64,000 bases of DNA from Streptantibioticus silvisoli (GCF_027947535.2 NZ_JAAGKO020000042.1:16053-80052); one strand, 5' to 3'. Counted from the stretch's first letter, positions 22,863-32,591 are shown. Translations and numbers: made by a program. The notes: a model not told the origin generated them from the sequence alone.

Positions 22863-25403
22863 TCATGAGGTGGCCCCGGCGGGCAGTACGGGTTCGCGGT
22901 CGGCGGCGCCGTGCCCGGCCCGCAGGGTCAGCACCATGGTCAGGCCGCCGCCGGGGGTGTCGTCGGCGACCAGGGAGCCGCCCATGGCCTCGGCGAAGCC
23001 GCGGGCGACGGCCAGGCCCAGGCCGACGCCGGAGCCGCGCGGGGCGTCGCCGTAGCGCTGGAAGGGCTCGAAGATGCGTTCCTTGGCGGGGTCCGGGACG
23101 CCGGGGCCGCGGTCGGCGACCCGCAGTTCGACGCGGTCGCGCAGCGCGCTGGCGGCCACCAGGACCCGGCCGCCGCGCGGGTGGTACTTGACGGCGTTCT
23201 CCACCAGGTTGGCCACCACCCGCTCCAGCAGCCCGGGGTCGGCCACCACCATGGGCAGCGTCTCGGGGATGTCGAGGGCGACCGAGCCGGGCGGCACGCC
23301 GCCGAAGGCGATGGGCACCACCTCGTCGAGGTCGACCTCCTGCATGAGCGGGGAGACGGTGCCGGTCTGGAGGCGGGACATGTCCAGGAGGTTGCCGACC
23401 AGGTGGTCGAGCTTGTCGGCGCCCGCCTCGATGGCCTCCAGCAGGTCCGCCTCGTCCTGCGGGGACCAGGCGACGTCGTCGGAGCGCAGCGAGCTGACGG
23501 CGGCCTTGATGGCGGCCAGCGGGGTGCGCAGGTCGTGGGAGACGGCGGCGAGCAGCGCGGTGCGGATGCGGTTGCCCTCGGCCAGCTCACGGGCCCGCGA
23601 CGCCTCCCCCACCAGCCGCTGGCGGTCCAGCAGGACGGCGGCCTGGGCGGCGAACGCGGACAGCAGGCGGCGGTCCTCGGCGGGCAGGACGCGGCCGGTG
23701 AGGGCCAGCGACATGCGGTCGCCGACCGGCACTTCGACGTCGGCGTCCTCCGGGCGCGGACAGGGGTCGGGGCCGACGCCGCCGGCCCGGGTCCACGGAC
23801 CGTGGTCCGCCTCGCGTTCCAGCAGGGCCGCGGAGGTCATGGCGAACGTCTCGCGGACCCGTTCCAGCAGCGCGTCCAGCGAGGACTCGCCGCGCAGCAC
23901 ACTGCCGGCCAGCAGGGAGAGGATCTCCGCCTCGGCGCGCGATCTGGCCGCCTGGTGGGTGCGCCGGGCGGCCAGGTCGACGACGGAGGCCACCGAGACG
24001 GCGACGGCGGCGAAGATGACGATGGCGACGATGTTGTGCGGGTCGGCGATGGTGAAGCGGTGCAGCGGCGGGGTGAAGAAGTAGTTCAGGAACAGCGAGC
24101 CGACCGCGGCCGAGGCCAGCGCCGGCAGCATGCCGCCCAGCAGGGCCGCCGCCACGGTCAGCGCCAGCAGGAGCAGCAGGTCGTTGCCGAGGCCGAGGCC
24201 GGGCACCACGTGGATCAGCAGCAGCGTCATCAGGGCCGGCCCGGCGCAGCCGACGGCCCAGCCGGTGATGATGCGGACCCGGCCCAGGCGGGCGCCGCGC
24301 GCGACGGGCAGGCCGCGGCCCTTGGCGGCCCGCTCGTGCGTGACGATGTGCACGTCGATGTCGGCGGACTCCCGGGCCACGGTGGTGCCGACGCCGGGCC
24401 CCAGGACGTACTGCCAGGTCTTGCGGCGGGAGGTGCCCAGCACGATCTGGGTGGCGTTGACGCCGCGGGCGAAGTCGAGCATGGCGGTGGGGACGTCGTC
24501 GCCGATCACGTGGTGGAAGGAGCCGCCCAGGTTCTCCACCAGGGTGCGCTGGACGGCGAGTTCCTCGGGCGATCCGGCGGTCAGGCCGTCGCTGCGGGCG
24601 ACGTGGACGGCGAGGATCTCGCTGCCGGAGCCCTTGGCGGCCATCCGCGCCGCCCGGCGGATCAACGTGCTGCCCTCGGGGCCGCCGGTCAGGCCGACCA
24701 CGATGCGTTCGCGGGCCTGCCAGGTGGAGGAGATGCGGTGTTCGGCGCGGTACTGCTGGAGGTACTCGTCGGCCCGGTCGGCGACCCACAGCAGGGCGAG
24801 TTCGCGCAGTGCGGTGAGGTTGCCGGGCCGGAAGTAGTCGGCCAGCGCGGCGTCGACCTTGTCGGGCTGGTAGATGTTGCCGTGCGCCATCCGCCGCCGC
24901 AGCGCCTGCGGCGCCATGTCGACCAGCTCGATCTGGTCGGCGCGGCGCACCATTTCGTCCGGCACGGTCTCGCGCGGGCGGACACCGGTGATGGACTCCA
25001 CGACGTCGCCCAGCGACTCCAGGTGCTGGACGTTGACGGCGGAGACCACGTCGACGCCGGCCGCGAGCAGCTCCTCCACGTCCTGCCAGCGCTCGGCGTT
25101 GCGGCTGCCCGGCACGTTGGTGTGGGCCAGCTCGTCGACCATCGCGACACGCGGTGCGCGGGCCAGCACCGCGTCGACGTCCATCTCCTCGAAGACGGCG
25201 CCGCGGTGCCGCAGGGGGCGGCGGGCCACCGTCTCCAGGCCGGACAGCAGGGCCGCGGTGCGGGGGCGTTCGTGCGGCTCGGCGAAGCCCACGACCACGT
25301 CCGTGCCGCGCTCCAGCCGCCGGTGGGCCTCCTCCAGCAGGGCGTAGGTCTTGCCGACGCCGGGGGCCGCCCCCAGGTAGATGCGCAGTCTGCCGCGTGC
25401 CAT
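22863..25403 (-). CDS. kdpD: KdpD-type turgor/potassium sensor histidine kinase
   Basis: 846 residues. The N-terminal KdpD domain has Walker A GAAPGVGKT (residues 11-19) and VMVDELAHTN-like Walker B (MVDELAHTNVPGS). A universal-stress-protein-like domain (IVVGLTGGPEGS...) follows, then four close membrane segments (about 400-500), a GAF-like part, the phospho-His in SHDLRTPLAAI, and the ATPase boxes (NLVENAVKYHPRGG, GSGVGLGLAVARG). Start chosen at MARGRLRIYLG, with GAGG 8 bases upstream. It is the first gene of a kdpD-kdpE pair, separated from the potential kdp structural genes. Confidence 0.92.
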   Translation of the reverse strand: MARGRLRIYLGAAPGVGKTYALLEEAHRRLERGTDVVVGFAEPHERPRTAALLSGLETVARRPLRHRGAVFEEMDVDAVLARAPRVAMVDELAHTNVPGSRNAERWQDVEELLAAGVDVVSAVNVQHLESLGDVVESITGVRPRETVPDEMVRRADQIELVDMAPQALRRRMAHGNIYQPDKVDAALADYFRPGNLTALRELALLWVADRADEYLQQYRAEHRISSTWQARERIVVGLTGGPEGSTLIRRAARMAAKGSGSEILAVHVARSDGLTAGSPEELAVQRTLVENLGGSFHHVIGDDVPTAMLDFARGVNATQIVLGTSRRKTWQYVLGPGVGTTVARESADIDVHIVTHERAAKGRGLPVARGARLGRVRIITGWAVGCAGPALMTLLLIHVVPGLGLGNDLLLLLALTVAAALLGGMLPALASAAVGSLFLNYFFTPPLHRFTIADPHNIVAIVIFAAVAVSVASVVDLAARRTHQAARSRAEAEILSLLAGSVLRGESSLDALLERVRETFAMTSAALLEREADHGPWTRAGGVGPDPCPRPEDADVEVPVGDRMSLALTGRVLPAEDRRLLSAFAAQAAVLLDRQRLVGEASRARELAEGNRIRTALLAAVSHDLRTPLAAIKAAVSSLRSDDVAWSPQDEADLLEAIEAGADKLDHLVGNLLDMSRLQTGTVSPLMQEVDLDEVVPIAFGGVPPGSVALDIPETLPMVVADPGLLERVVANLVENAVKYHPRGGRVLVAASALRDRVELRVADRGPGVPDPAKERIFEPFQRYGDAPRGSGVGLGLAVARGFAEAMGGSLVADDTPGGGLTMVLTLRAGHGAADREPVLPAGATS

Positions 25404-26077
25404 GGCTCCATCCTCATCCTGCCGCCGCCCGGTACGCCCGTCAGGCGCCGGCGCTGGGACGGCGCCGGCCTCCCGCACGGCCCGGCGTCCACCGCGCCGG
25501 CCTCCCCGCGGTCCGGCGTACGCCGGTGAACCGTTGCCACGGCAGGCGATCCTAGGCAGCGTTTCACCCGTTCGGGCGACGGAAAGGGCGTTCGGGGCGT
25601 TAGGGAGGCGTATGGATTGGCCGCGGGGGCGGTCTCCTGCGGAGGGCGGGGCGGCAGGGGCCGGAGTGGGGTGGGGCGCTTTCGGGGGTGGCGGCGGCTG
25701 CGGGCCTGGCGGCTTCGGGGGCTGAGGACGCCTTCGGGCCCGGGGGACGCTTCGACGGGCCTGCGAGCGCCTTCAGGAGGCGGCGGTGCTGCCAGGGGCG
25801 GGGTCGGCTGCCGCTGGGCACCGCAGGGCTGCTGGGTGCCGCGGGGGCACCACGGTGCCGGCTGAGGGCGCCGGGGACGCCTGCGGTACGGGACGCTGGC
25901 CGACGGTGTTGGGGGCCGGCCGGGGTCGCCGGGGAAACCCGTCCCGTCGGAGAGGCCGGCTGCCGTCCGGCATCGCCGCGGCCCGGCCGAGCCCCCCGGA
26001 GGGAGAAGCCGGCTGCCGTCGCAGAGGCCGCCGCCGGCCGGTCCGAACGGCGCGGCCGGGCGTGCGGAGCGTGCGAA
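25404..26077. other. Long gene-free spacer upstream of kdpD
   Basis: No supported gene; the sequence is extremely G+C-rich with degenerate GGCTGC/GGGGC repeats. TAGGAT (complement of 25549-25554) resembles a -10 for kdpD, but no good -35 is seen. In other bacteria kdpFABC would be expected here; no trace of kdpC or kdpB is found. Confidence 0.5.
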
Positions 26078-26111
26078 CGGGCCGGGACCGCAGGGGTGCG
26101 GTTCCGGCCCG
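26078..26111 (-). terminator. Terminator of the thioesterase-dut-DUF3710 unit
   Basis: 15-bp stem CGGGCCGGGACCGCA / TGCGGTTCCGGCCCG (one G-T pair) with a 4-base GGGG loop, 24 bases after the DUF3710 stop. Confidence 0.8.
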
Positions 26112-26135
26112 TCGGCGATGACGCGTGCGGCGGTC

Positions 26136-26921
26136 TCAGCGGACCTCGGTGATCTCCGGGCCGCGGCGCATGGGGTCGATGCCGTCGGAGAACTTGCCGG
26201 GGGCGGCCTCGTCCTGCGTCTGGGCCATGCCCTCGGGGACCATCTGGGCGTCCTCGGGGAGCTTCAGCACGATCGGGTCGCGGGGTGCCATCGGCGTGTC
26301 GCCGCGGGTGACGACCGTGTCGCGGAAGATCTGCTCCAGCACGCCGGCCGCCTGCGGGGCGACCGCGCCCTGGCCGGAGATGACGCCGCGCAGGAACCAG
26401 CGCGGGCCGTCGCAGCCGACGAAGCGGACCAGCTGGACGCCGGCGGCGCCGTCGGGCAGCTGCACCGGGACCTGGGCGCGCAGCTCCCAGCCGATCGGGC
26501 CCTCGACGGTGTCGACCACGCCGCCCTGCTGGGTGATGCCGGAGGCGATCTCGTCGCGGACCTCGCCCCAGATGCCCTCGGACTTCGGCGCGGCGAAGGC
26601 CTGGAGCTGGATGGCGCTGTCCTGGAGCACGACAGTGGCGGCGACGATGGAGTCACCGGCCACCTCGACCCGCAGTTCCATGCCCTCGACACCGGGCACG
26701 AACAGCCCGCCGAGGTCGACGCGGCCCTCGCCGGGGTTCTTGACCTCGCTGATGTCCCACGGGCCGTCGGGGCGCGGGGCGGGCGGCAGGTTGTAGCGGG
26801 GAGACTCGCCCTCGTCGGCGCCCTCGGACGCGTCGGCGTCCTCGGTCGACTCGTCCGGGCCCGCGTCTTCGGCGAGCTCGTCGTGGGCGTCTTCGCGCTC
26901 CTTGCTGCGACGACGGAACAC
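26136..26921 (-). CDS. DUF3710 protein
   Basis: 261 residues: a basic start (VFRRRSKER), an acidic Glu/Asp/Ala-rich region (about 10-45), and the DUF3710 domain (RPDGPWDISEVKNPGEGRVD, then VDTVEGPIGWELRAQVPVQLPDG, then GPRWFLRGVISGQGA). The family is actinobacterial and of unknown function, almost always beside dut. GTG 26921 is chosen over 26927 because the AAGGA site is 8 bases from the former and only 2 from the latter, and homologues begin MF(G/R)RR. It begins 2 bases after the dut stop. Confidence 0.9.
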   Translation of the reverse strand: MFRRRSKEREDAHDELAEDAGPDESTEDADASEGADEGESPRYNLPPAPRPDGPWDISEVKNPGEGRVDLGGLFVPGVEGMELRVEVAGDSIVAATVVLQDSAIQLQAFAAPKSEGIWGEVRDEIASGITQQGGVVDTVEGPIGWELRAQVPVQLPDGAAGVQLVRFVGCDGPRWFLRGVISGQGAVAPQAAGVLEQIFRDTVVTRGDTPMAPRDPIVLKLPEDAQMVPEGMAQTQDEAAPGKFSDGIDPMRRGPEITEVR

Positions 26922-26923
26922 GG

Positions 26924-27457
26924 TCACTGTCCTTCCCGGTCTGAGGCGACCGTTGCGTAGCCCTGCGTGGTTACGGTCGTACCGTCCGCCGGTGCCGCCA
27001 CGGCGTGTCCTCCAGTGGAGCCGAAACCGCCCTCGGCCCTGGCGGAGCCGGGCAGCTCCGCGACCTCGTGGAAGCGGACCTTCTCGACCTGCTGGACGAC
27101 CAGCTGGGCGACCCGGTCGAACCGTGCGAACCGCACCTTCTCGCGCGGGTCGAGGTTGACCACAATCACCTTGATCTCCCCACGGTACCCGGCATCGATC
27201 GTGCCCGGCGCATTCACCATGGAGACGCCGCACCGGGCCGCCAGGCCCGAGCGCGGGTGGACGAAGGCGGCATAGCCGTCGGGCAGGGCGACGGCGATAC
27301 CGGTGGGCAGGACCGCACGCTCACCGGGGGCGAGTTCGGCAGCCTCGGTGGTCATCAGGTCGAGTCCCGCGTCGCCGGGCTGCGCGTACGCGGGCAGGGG
27401 GATCTCGGGGTCCAGGCGTCGCACCAGGACGTCCAGCCGGGGGCGGACGGCGCTCAC
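26924..27457 (-). CDS. dut: dUTP diphosphatase
   Basis: 177 residues with all five trimeric dUTPase motifs: PGDAGLDL (1), HPRSGLA (2), [13 protein letters not shown] (3, catalytic Asp), RFDRVAQLV (4) and GGFGSTGG (5). It hydrolyses dUTP to dUMP and pyrophosphate, limiting uracil in DNA. The GTG start overlaps the thioesterase stop by four bases (GTGA), so it is translationally coupled. It is cytoplasmic. Confidence 0.95.
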   Translation of the reverse strand: MSAVRPRLDVLVRRLDPEIPLPAYAQPGDAGLDLMTTEAAELAPGERAVLPTGIAVALPDGYAAFVHPRSGLAARCGVSMVNAPGTIDAGYRGEIKVIVVNLDPREKVRFARFDRVAQLVVQQVEKVRFHEVAELPGSARAEGGFGSTGGHAVAAPADGTTVTTQGYATVASDREGQ

Positions 27458-28059
27458 GGGTTCACCTCGAAGGCACGCACGACCTTGTGCTGGTCGGGGT
27501 TGTCCAGGGCCGCCTTGATCTCCTCGGGGCGGCCGTTCTTCGTGAAGTGTTCGAGCTGGACCTCGACGAAGACGGCTCTGGCACGCACCGCGACCGGACC
27601 GTCGGGGCTGCCGATGCGGCCCTCGGCGGAGGAGTAGATCTTGCGGCCGGACACGCCGGTGCAGTGGGCCCTCAGGTGCAGCGTGGTGCCGACCGGTACC
27701 GGGCGGACGAACTCGGTCTCCAGCCGGCCGGTGACCGCGATGGTGCGCAGCAGCCACTGGACCGAGCCGAGGGTCTCGTCCAGCGCGGAGACCAGCACGC
27801 CGCCGTGCGCGAGGCCGGGGGCGCCCTGGTGGGCAGGGCGTACGGTGAACTCCGCGGTGACGCCGACGCCTTCGCCGGCCCGGGCTTCCAGGTGGAGGCC
27901 GTGCGACTGGGCTTCGCCGCAGCCGAAACACTGCTCGTAGTGCGATCCGAGCGGGGTGCCGGGTTCGGGCGCGTCGGGATGGCGCACCGGGGTCTCGGCA
28001 CCGGGCGGCGGCGTCAACGCCGAACCGCCTGTGCTGTCGGTAGCAGTAGCTCCACTCAC
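27454..28059 (-). CDS. PaaI-family (hotdog) thioesterase
   Basis: 201 residues. After a Pro-rich N-terminus (1-45) come [14 protein letters not shown] and [17 protein letters not shown], the hotdog active-site helix with its HGG and Asp/Glu. Family members hydrolyse aryl- or acyl-CoA thioesters; the substrate is unknown. The GTG start with AGGG 8 bases upstream is the best option. It is the first gene of the three-gene unit with dut and DUF3710 and is divergent from the SDR gene. Confidence 0.87.
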   Translation of the reverse strand: MSGATATDSTGGSALTPPPGAETPVRHPDAPEPGTPLGSHYEQCFGCGEAQSHGLHLEARAGEGVGVTAEFTVRPAHQGAPGLAHGGVLVSALDETLGSVQWLLRTIAVTGRLETEFVRPVPVGTTLHLRAHCTGVSGRKIYSSAEGRIGSPDGPVAVRARAVFVEVQLEHFTKNGRPEEIKAALDNPDQHKVVRAFEVNP

Positions 28060-28122
28060 GGCCCGAACCCTACCCTCCTGGTGATGCCCCACCCTTACGT
28101 CGCGTTCTTTAGGTCGGTTCCT

Positions 28123-29046
28123 GTGAGTCCGAAGATCCCGCTGAATCCGAAGATCCCGCGTTCGCGCCCGTCGGTCGTGGTCACCGGCGCCACCAGTGCC
28201 ACCGGTCAGGCCATCACGATGGAGCTGGCCCGCACCGGATTCGCGGTGATCGCCGCGTGCCGCACCCGGGAGAAGGCCGAGGCGCTGCGGGAACGCGCGG
28301 CGCGCACCGGTCCACCGGTGCGCACGGTGGTGGTGGACGTGGCCGACGCGACGTCCACGGTCCGGGCGTTCACCGAGATCGCCACGATGACCGGCGGCGG
28401 GCCGTGGGCGGTGGTGAACAACGCCGACTTCGCGCAGCCCGGCGCGGTGGAGGACGTCGACGACGAGCTGGCGCGGCGGCAGCTGGAGACCAATCTGCTG
28501 GCCCCGGCCCGGATCGCGCGGCTGGTGCTGCCGTCGATGCGGGCCCGCAGGCGGGGGCGGATCGTGAACGTCTCCTGCCTGGCCGGGCGGGTGACCATGC
28601 CGATGCTGGGCTGGTACTGCGCGAGCAAGCAGGGCCTGGAGGCGGTGACGGACGCGCTGCGCATGGAGTGCGCGCCGTTCGGGGTGCGGGTGTCGATGGT
28701 CGAGCCGTGGTCGTACGGGTCGCGGCTGTGGGCGGGCAGTTCGCAGCTGCTGCCGCAGTCGCGGGTGTCGGCCTACCGCAAGCAGTACGAGGCGGCCGGC
28801 GAGCCGGTGCGGCGCGGCGCGCGCAACCGGGAGCCGGCGCCGGGCGAGGTGGCGCGGGCGGTGCGGCGGGCGCTGACCGAGCGGCGGCCGCGGTCGCGGT
28901 ATCCGGTGGGCGGCGGGGCGCGGTCCACCGCGGCGCTGGACGCGCTGGCGCCGACGGCGGCGTCGGACTGGGCCAAGATGATCGCCACCGGGCTGCGTGA
29001 GGCGCCGCCGCGACTGGCACGGGTCATCGGGCTGCCGCTGCCCTGA
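28123..29046 (+). CDS. SDR-family oxidoreductase
   Basis: 307 residues. Glycine-rich nucleotide motif TGATSATGQ, an NNAD variant of the NNAG motif (VVNNADFAQP), catalytic Ser region (IVNVSCLAG) and YCASK with the active Tyr and Lys. This is a classical short-chain dehydrogenase/reductase with NAD(P)H; the substrate is unknown. The basic C-terminus (PVRRGARNREPAPGEVARAV) is typical of the actinobacterial retinol-dehydrogenase-like set. GTG 28123 is preferred because AGGTCGG lies just upstream; ATG 28084 is possible. Confidence 0.87.
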   Translation: MSPKIPLNPKIPRSRPSVVVTGATSATGQAITMELARTGFAVIAACRTREKAEALRERAARTGPPVRTVVVDVADATSTVRAFTEIATMTGGGPWAVVNNADFAQPGAVEDVDDELARRQLETNLLAPARIARLVLPSMRARRRGRIVNVSCLAGRVTMPMLGWYCASKQGLEAVTDALRMECAPFGVRVSMVEPWSYGSRLWAGSSQLLPQSRVSAYRKQYEAAGEPVRRGARNREPAPGEVARAVRRALTERRPRSRYPVGGGARSTAALDALAPTAASDWAKMIATGLREAPPRLARVIGLPLP

Positions 29047-29146
29047 GCGGGCCGCAGCGGGCCGCCCGGGGCCCTGGGGCGGCTGTCGGGCGGCCGGCGG
29101 CGGTGCCCGCGCCGGGTTCACAACCGGACGTGCCAAGCTTGTCGTC

Positions 29147-29596
29147 ATGCAGCCTTACGACGAGCGCCTGACCGCGCCGCGTTCCTGGTGGTTCCTGGCC
29201 GTGCTGACCGGTGTGGGGTGCGGGCTGATCGCCCTGCCCTTCGGGCCGTTGCCGCTGCTCGGCACGTTCGTCGGGGCGACCGCGCTGTCGTGCGTGGTGG
29301 TGAGTTCCTACGGCTCGGCGCGCATCCGTGTGGTGGCCGGTTCGCTGGTGGCCGGCGACGCGCGCATCCCGGTGTCGGCGCTGGGCGAGGCGGTCGAGCT
29401 GGACCGCGAGGAGGCGACGGCCTGGCGCACCTACAAGGCGGACGCCCGCGCCTTCATGCTGCTGCGGTCCTACGTGCCGACGGCGCTGAAGGTCGAGGTG
29501 AGCGACCCGGCGGACCCGACGCCGTACCTGTACCTGTCGACGCGGTCGCCGAAGCGGCTGGCGGACGCCCTGCGGAAGGTCACCGCGGCCTCCTGA
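29147..29596 (+). CDS. DUF3093 membrane protein
   Basis: 149 residues. It begins YDERLTAPRSWW, the DUF3093 signature, followed by two close membrane helices (about 12-30 and 34-53) and a cytoplasmic domain ending YLYLSTRSPKRLADAL. The actinobacterial family has no known function and is normally adjacent to dut, as here. Confidence 0.88.
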   Translation: MQPYDERLTAPRSWWFLAVLTGVGCGLIALPFGPLPLLGTFVGATALSCVVVSSYGSARIRVVAGSLVAGDARIPVSALGEAVELDREEATAWRTYKADARAFMLLRSYVPTALKVEVSDPADPTPYLYLSTRSPKRLADALRKVTAAS

Positions 29597-29826
29597 GGGC
29601 ACCGCGGCGCAGGACGTTCACGGGTACACCGAAGACGTTCCCGCGGGCGGTGCGGACGCTCCGTGGCGGTGGATGACGCTCGCGCGGGGCGTCGCGGATG
29701 CCGTGCCGGTGCTGACGTTCGCCCCGGGCCGTCGCGGTGCCGACGTGCGCCGTGCTGACGTTCCTGCGGGGCGTCGCCGTCCTGATACGTGCGCGCGGGC
29801 CGACCGGGGAGCCCGGGTACGGGTGC
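29597..29826. repeat. Gene-free degenerate repeat spacer
   Basis: Recurrent GACGTTC/GACGCTC-like motifs (29613, 29633, 29649, 29667, 29711, 29755) at irregular spacing of 16-44 bases; no gene. Confidence 0.45.
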
Positions 29827-30567
29827 TCAGTCGCCGGCGGGCGGCAGGCGGTCCCAGGGGATCTGCCGGGTGCGCAGGTCGGCGCGGACCTTGTCGGCGA
29901 GGGCGTGGGTGCTGCGCCGGTTGAACACCGCCCCCACGACGGCGCCGATCATGAACGGGGTGAGGGTCGGCAGGTTGCGTGCGGTGCGGCGCACCAGGCG
30001 CTGGCGCAGCTGGCGTTTGAGCTGGCCGCCGAGGGCCGCGTCGAAGCTGGCCGGCTTGGTGACGCTGATGCCGCGCTGCTGGGCCCAGGCGCCCAGGTAC
30101 GCGGCCACCCGCTGTTTCGTGCTGCCGGGGGCGCGCAGTCCGTAGACCTCGTGCAGTTCGGCGATGAGCTTGTACTCCACCGCGGCGACCGCGATGGTCT
30201 CGGCGGCGAGTTCCGCGGTCATGGCGGGCGGTACGGGCAGGGCGGCCGCGGCGCCCACTCCCGCCCCCACCCCGGCGGTGCCGGTGGTGGCGCCGGTGAC
30301 CAGCTTGTCCGCGATCTGCTCGGGTCCCAGGCCGGGGAACTGCCGGCGCAGGGTTTCCAGATCGCGGACCGGGATACGCGGCGCCACGTCGATGAGGCGG
30401 TCGGCGAGCGCGCTCACCGCCGCCCTGGCGCCCCCTCGGACGCGTCGCGCGAGCGAGGCCCTCCGGCCGTCCCACGCCACCTCACCGTCAAGGGGTGGCG
30501 TCGCGTACGGCTGGTGCCGGTGCTCCAGGGAGCCCCGCTCGTCGTCTGGTCCCGCCGGGTCCGACAT
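29827..30567 (-). CDS. Conserved actinobacterial protein of unknown function
   Basis: 246 residues. It has a disordered N-terminus (1-55), the segment LETLRRQFPGLGPEQIADKL, then a Gly/Ala-rich hydrophobic helix (GTAGVGAGVGAAAALPVPPA) and a second late hydrophobic stretch (LTPFMIGAVVGAVFN). The pattern resembles EcsC-like or membrane-peripheral proteins, but I do not recognise a function. It lies 13 bases downstream of the DUF4193 gene on the same strand, so they are likely co-transcribed. Confidence 0.75.
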   Translation of the reverse strand: MSDPAGPDDERGSLEHRHQPYATPPLDGEVAWDGRRASLARRVRGGARAAVSALADRLIDVAPRIPVRDLETLRRQFPGLGPEQIADKLVTGATTGTAGVGAGVGAAAALPVPPAMTAELAAETIAVAAVEYKLIAELHEVYGLRAPGSTKQRVAAYLGAWAQQRGISVTKPASFDAALGGQLKRQLRQRLVRRTARNLPTLTPFMIGAVVGAVFNRRSTHALADKVRADLRTRQIPWDRLPPAGD

Positions 30568-30580
30568 GGCCGCCCGACCG

Positions 30581-30880
30581 TCAGGCCGCGCAGTCGCGGC
30601 AGATCGGGTTGCCGTTCTTCTCCTTGGCGAGCTGGCTCCGGTGGTGGACCAGGAAGCAGCTCATGCAGGTGAACTCGTCCGCCTGGCGGGGCAGCACCCG
30701 CACCGACAGCTCTTCGTTGGAAAGGTCGGCGCCGGGCAGTTCCAGCCCCTCGGCCTGTTCGAACTCGTCCACGTCCACCGCGGAGGTGGACTTCTCGTTC
30801 CGTCGGGCCTTCAGCTCCTCAATGCTGTCCTCGTTGATGTCGTCATCGGTCTTGCGTGGCGTGTCGTAATCCGTAGCCAT
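30581..30880 (-). CDS. DUF4193 zinc-ribbon protein
   Basis: 99 residues. An acidic N-terminal half is followed by DEFTCMSCFLVHHRSQLA and ICRDC, two Cys pairs forming a zinc ribbon. The family is found throughout Actinobacteria, is of unknown function, and resembles small RNA-polymerase-binding or ribosomal proteins in size. GGGGGAG lies 8 bases before the ATG. It lies downstream of a 446-base spacer and upstream of the conserved protein at 29827. Confidence 0.92.
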   Translation of the reverse strand: MATDYDTPRKTDDDINEDSIEELKARRNEKSTSAVDVDEFEQAEGLELPGADLSNEELSVRVLPRQADEFTCMSCFLVHHRSQLAKEKNGNPICRDCAA

Positions 30881-31326
30881 AGCGCTCTCCCCCTCTGGGT
30901 GTCTGCGGTCTCTCCAGCGCACGTAACGCGCGAGGGGCGGAACTTGTGCCCGACCCGAGGCGGGAATTTTGCCTCACTTCAAGCCCTGTTACTCAATCGA
31001 CACCCAACGCCACCCCCGAAGGGGTGATGGTGTCGGCCATCGATCAGGGCTCGCAGGTGGCCGGTCACGGTGCCCAAAGGGCACTGTCCCGTGTACTTCC
31101 CGTGATCATGACCAGTGGAAACATGGATTTTTCGGCTTTTTCGCCGTGAGCGTCCCTCACGGTACGTGCCCATTGACCCGCCGACCTGTGCGATCGGTCA
31201 CACCGGGGATGGGCCGGTTGTGGACGGACATATTCCGCTCGGAGCGAACAATATTTCCACGCAGTGTGACACGTGCCGTACCGTGCGCGACCGGCGGATC
31301 GGTGTCGGATACATCACTTCCCGCCC
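30881..31326. other. Gene-free spacer, lower G+C
   Basis: 446 bases between the 3' end of cutS and the start of the DUF4193 gene. It includes a small hairpin CACCCC-CGAA-GGGGTG at about 31,011-31,026 and T-rich stretches around 31,120-31,145. Base composition is markedly less G+C-rich than elsewhere, consistent with a promoter region for DUF4193. Confidence 0.5.
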
Positions 31327-32586
31327 TCACAGCGGGATCGCGACCCGCATGACCAGCCCTCCCCCGGAGCGGGACTCGGCCGTGATGGTGCCGCCGTGGG
31401 CGCGTACGACCGAGCGGACGATGGACAGGCCGAGGCCGGCCCCCTTGTCGCTGCCGGTGCGCTCGGCGAGCCGCCGGAAGGGCTCGAAGATGTTGTCCAG
31501 CTCCTCGACCGGCACCGGCAGGCCGGTGTTGGTCACGGTGAGCAGCGCGGCGCCGTCGCGGACGGCGGTGGCGACCCGCACCCAGCCGTCCGGCTCGTTG
31601 TACCGCACGGCGTTCTGCACCAGGTTGAGCGTGACGCGTTCCAGCAGCACGGCGCTGCCCTGCACGACGGCGGGGGCCAGGTCGGCGCTGAGTTCCACGC
31701 CCTTGCCCTGGGCCTCGGCACGCGTCTGCTCGACGGTCTGGTTGGCGGCCTCGGCGAGGTCGACCGCCTTCTTCTCGGTGAGTTCGTTGTCGCTGCGGGC
31801 CAGCAGCAGCAGGCCCTCGACCAGTTGTTCGCTGCGCAGGTTGGTGGCCAGCAGGTTCTTGCCGAGGTCCTGAAGGTCCGGTGAGGCGCCCGGATCGGCG
31901 AGGTGGACCTCCAGCAGGGTGCGGTTGATGGCCAGCGGGGTGCGCAGTTCGTGGGAGGCGTTGGCGACGAACCGCCGCTGCGACTCGAAGGAGCGGGCCA
32001 GCCGGTCGAGCATGTCGTCGAAGGTGTCGGCCAGCTCCTTCAGCTCGTCGTCGGGTCCGTCGAGCTGGATGCGGCGCGACAGGTCGATGGCGACGACCTG
32101 CCGGGCGGTGCGGGTGATGTGGCCCAGCGGCGACAGCACCCGGCCGGCCATCAGGTAGCCGCCGGCGAACGCGACCACCGTCAGCCCCAGCAGGGCCAGC
32201 AGCGAGCGGCGCAGCAGGTCGGCGAGGGCCACCTGGCGCTGCTGGTCCATGCAGGACGACAGCGCGCTGTTGAAGGTGTTGACGTCGATGGCCCGGCCCG
32301 GGCCGACGCCGACCAGGCCGGGGCAGGCGGCACTGTTGACCACCACGTTGGAGCCGGCCTGGAGGTGGTACGGGACCTGGTCGCCCTCCTTGAGGGCCTG
32401 CGCGGCCAGCAGGTAGATGATCAGCAGCAGCAGGACGCCGGCGATGAGGAACATCCCGCCGTACAGGACGGTCAGGCGTATACGGATGGTCGGACGCAGC
32501 CACGGCGGCGGGATCTCGGAGGCGCGCGGCGGCCAGGTGGGCTTCGGCGGGGCCTTGGGCGCCGGTGGGGGGAAGGAACTGCCCAT
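31327..32586 (-). CDS. cutS: CutS-type sensor histidine kinase
   Basis: 419 residues. A Pro-rich N-terminus, TM1 (about 38-60), an extracytoplasmic sensor (about 61-122), TM2, HAMP, HisKA with phospho-His in SHELRTPLAINR, and the ATPase boxes (NLVQNAVRYNEPDG, KGAGLGLSIVRS). The sensor has two Cys (SAACPG and SSCMD), as in Streptomyces CutS, where a redox or folding-stress role for such cysteines has been proposed. It starts 5 bases after the cutR stop. Orientation and partner strongly support cutRS. Confidence 0.88.
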   Translation of the reverse strand: MGSSFPPPAPKAPPKPTWPPRASEIPPPWLRPTIRIRLTVLYGGMFLIAGVLLLLIIYLLAAQALKEGDQVPYHLQAGSNVVVNSAACPGLVGVGPGRAIDVNTFNSALSSCMDQQRQVALADLLRRSLLALLGLTVVAFAGGYLMAGRVLSPLGHITRTARQVVAIDLSRRIQLDGPDDELKELADTFDDMLDRLARSFESQRRFVANASHELRTPLAINRTLLEVHLADPGASPDLQDLGKNLLATNLRSEQLVEGLLLLARSDNELTEKKAVDLAEAANQTVEQTRAEAQGKGVELSADLAPAVVQGSAVLLERVTLNLVQNAVRYNEPDGWVRVATAVRDGAALLTVTNTGLPVPVEELDNIFEPFRRLAERTGSDKGAGLGLSIVRSVVRAHGGTITAESRSGGGLVMRVAIPL

Positions 32587-32591
32587 GCCGG

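Noticed and set aside
25404..26135. kdpFABC remnants upstream of kdpD
   Set aside because: No frame in this 730-base G+C-rich spacer shows P-type ATPase or KdpC motifs such as DKTGT.
29597..29826. Short direct repeats as an insertion-sequence footprint
   Set aside because: GACGTTC copies are short, irregularly spaced and not bounded by inverted repeats or a transposase.
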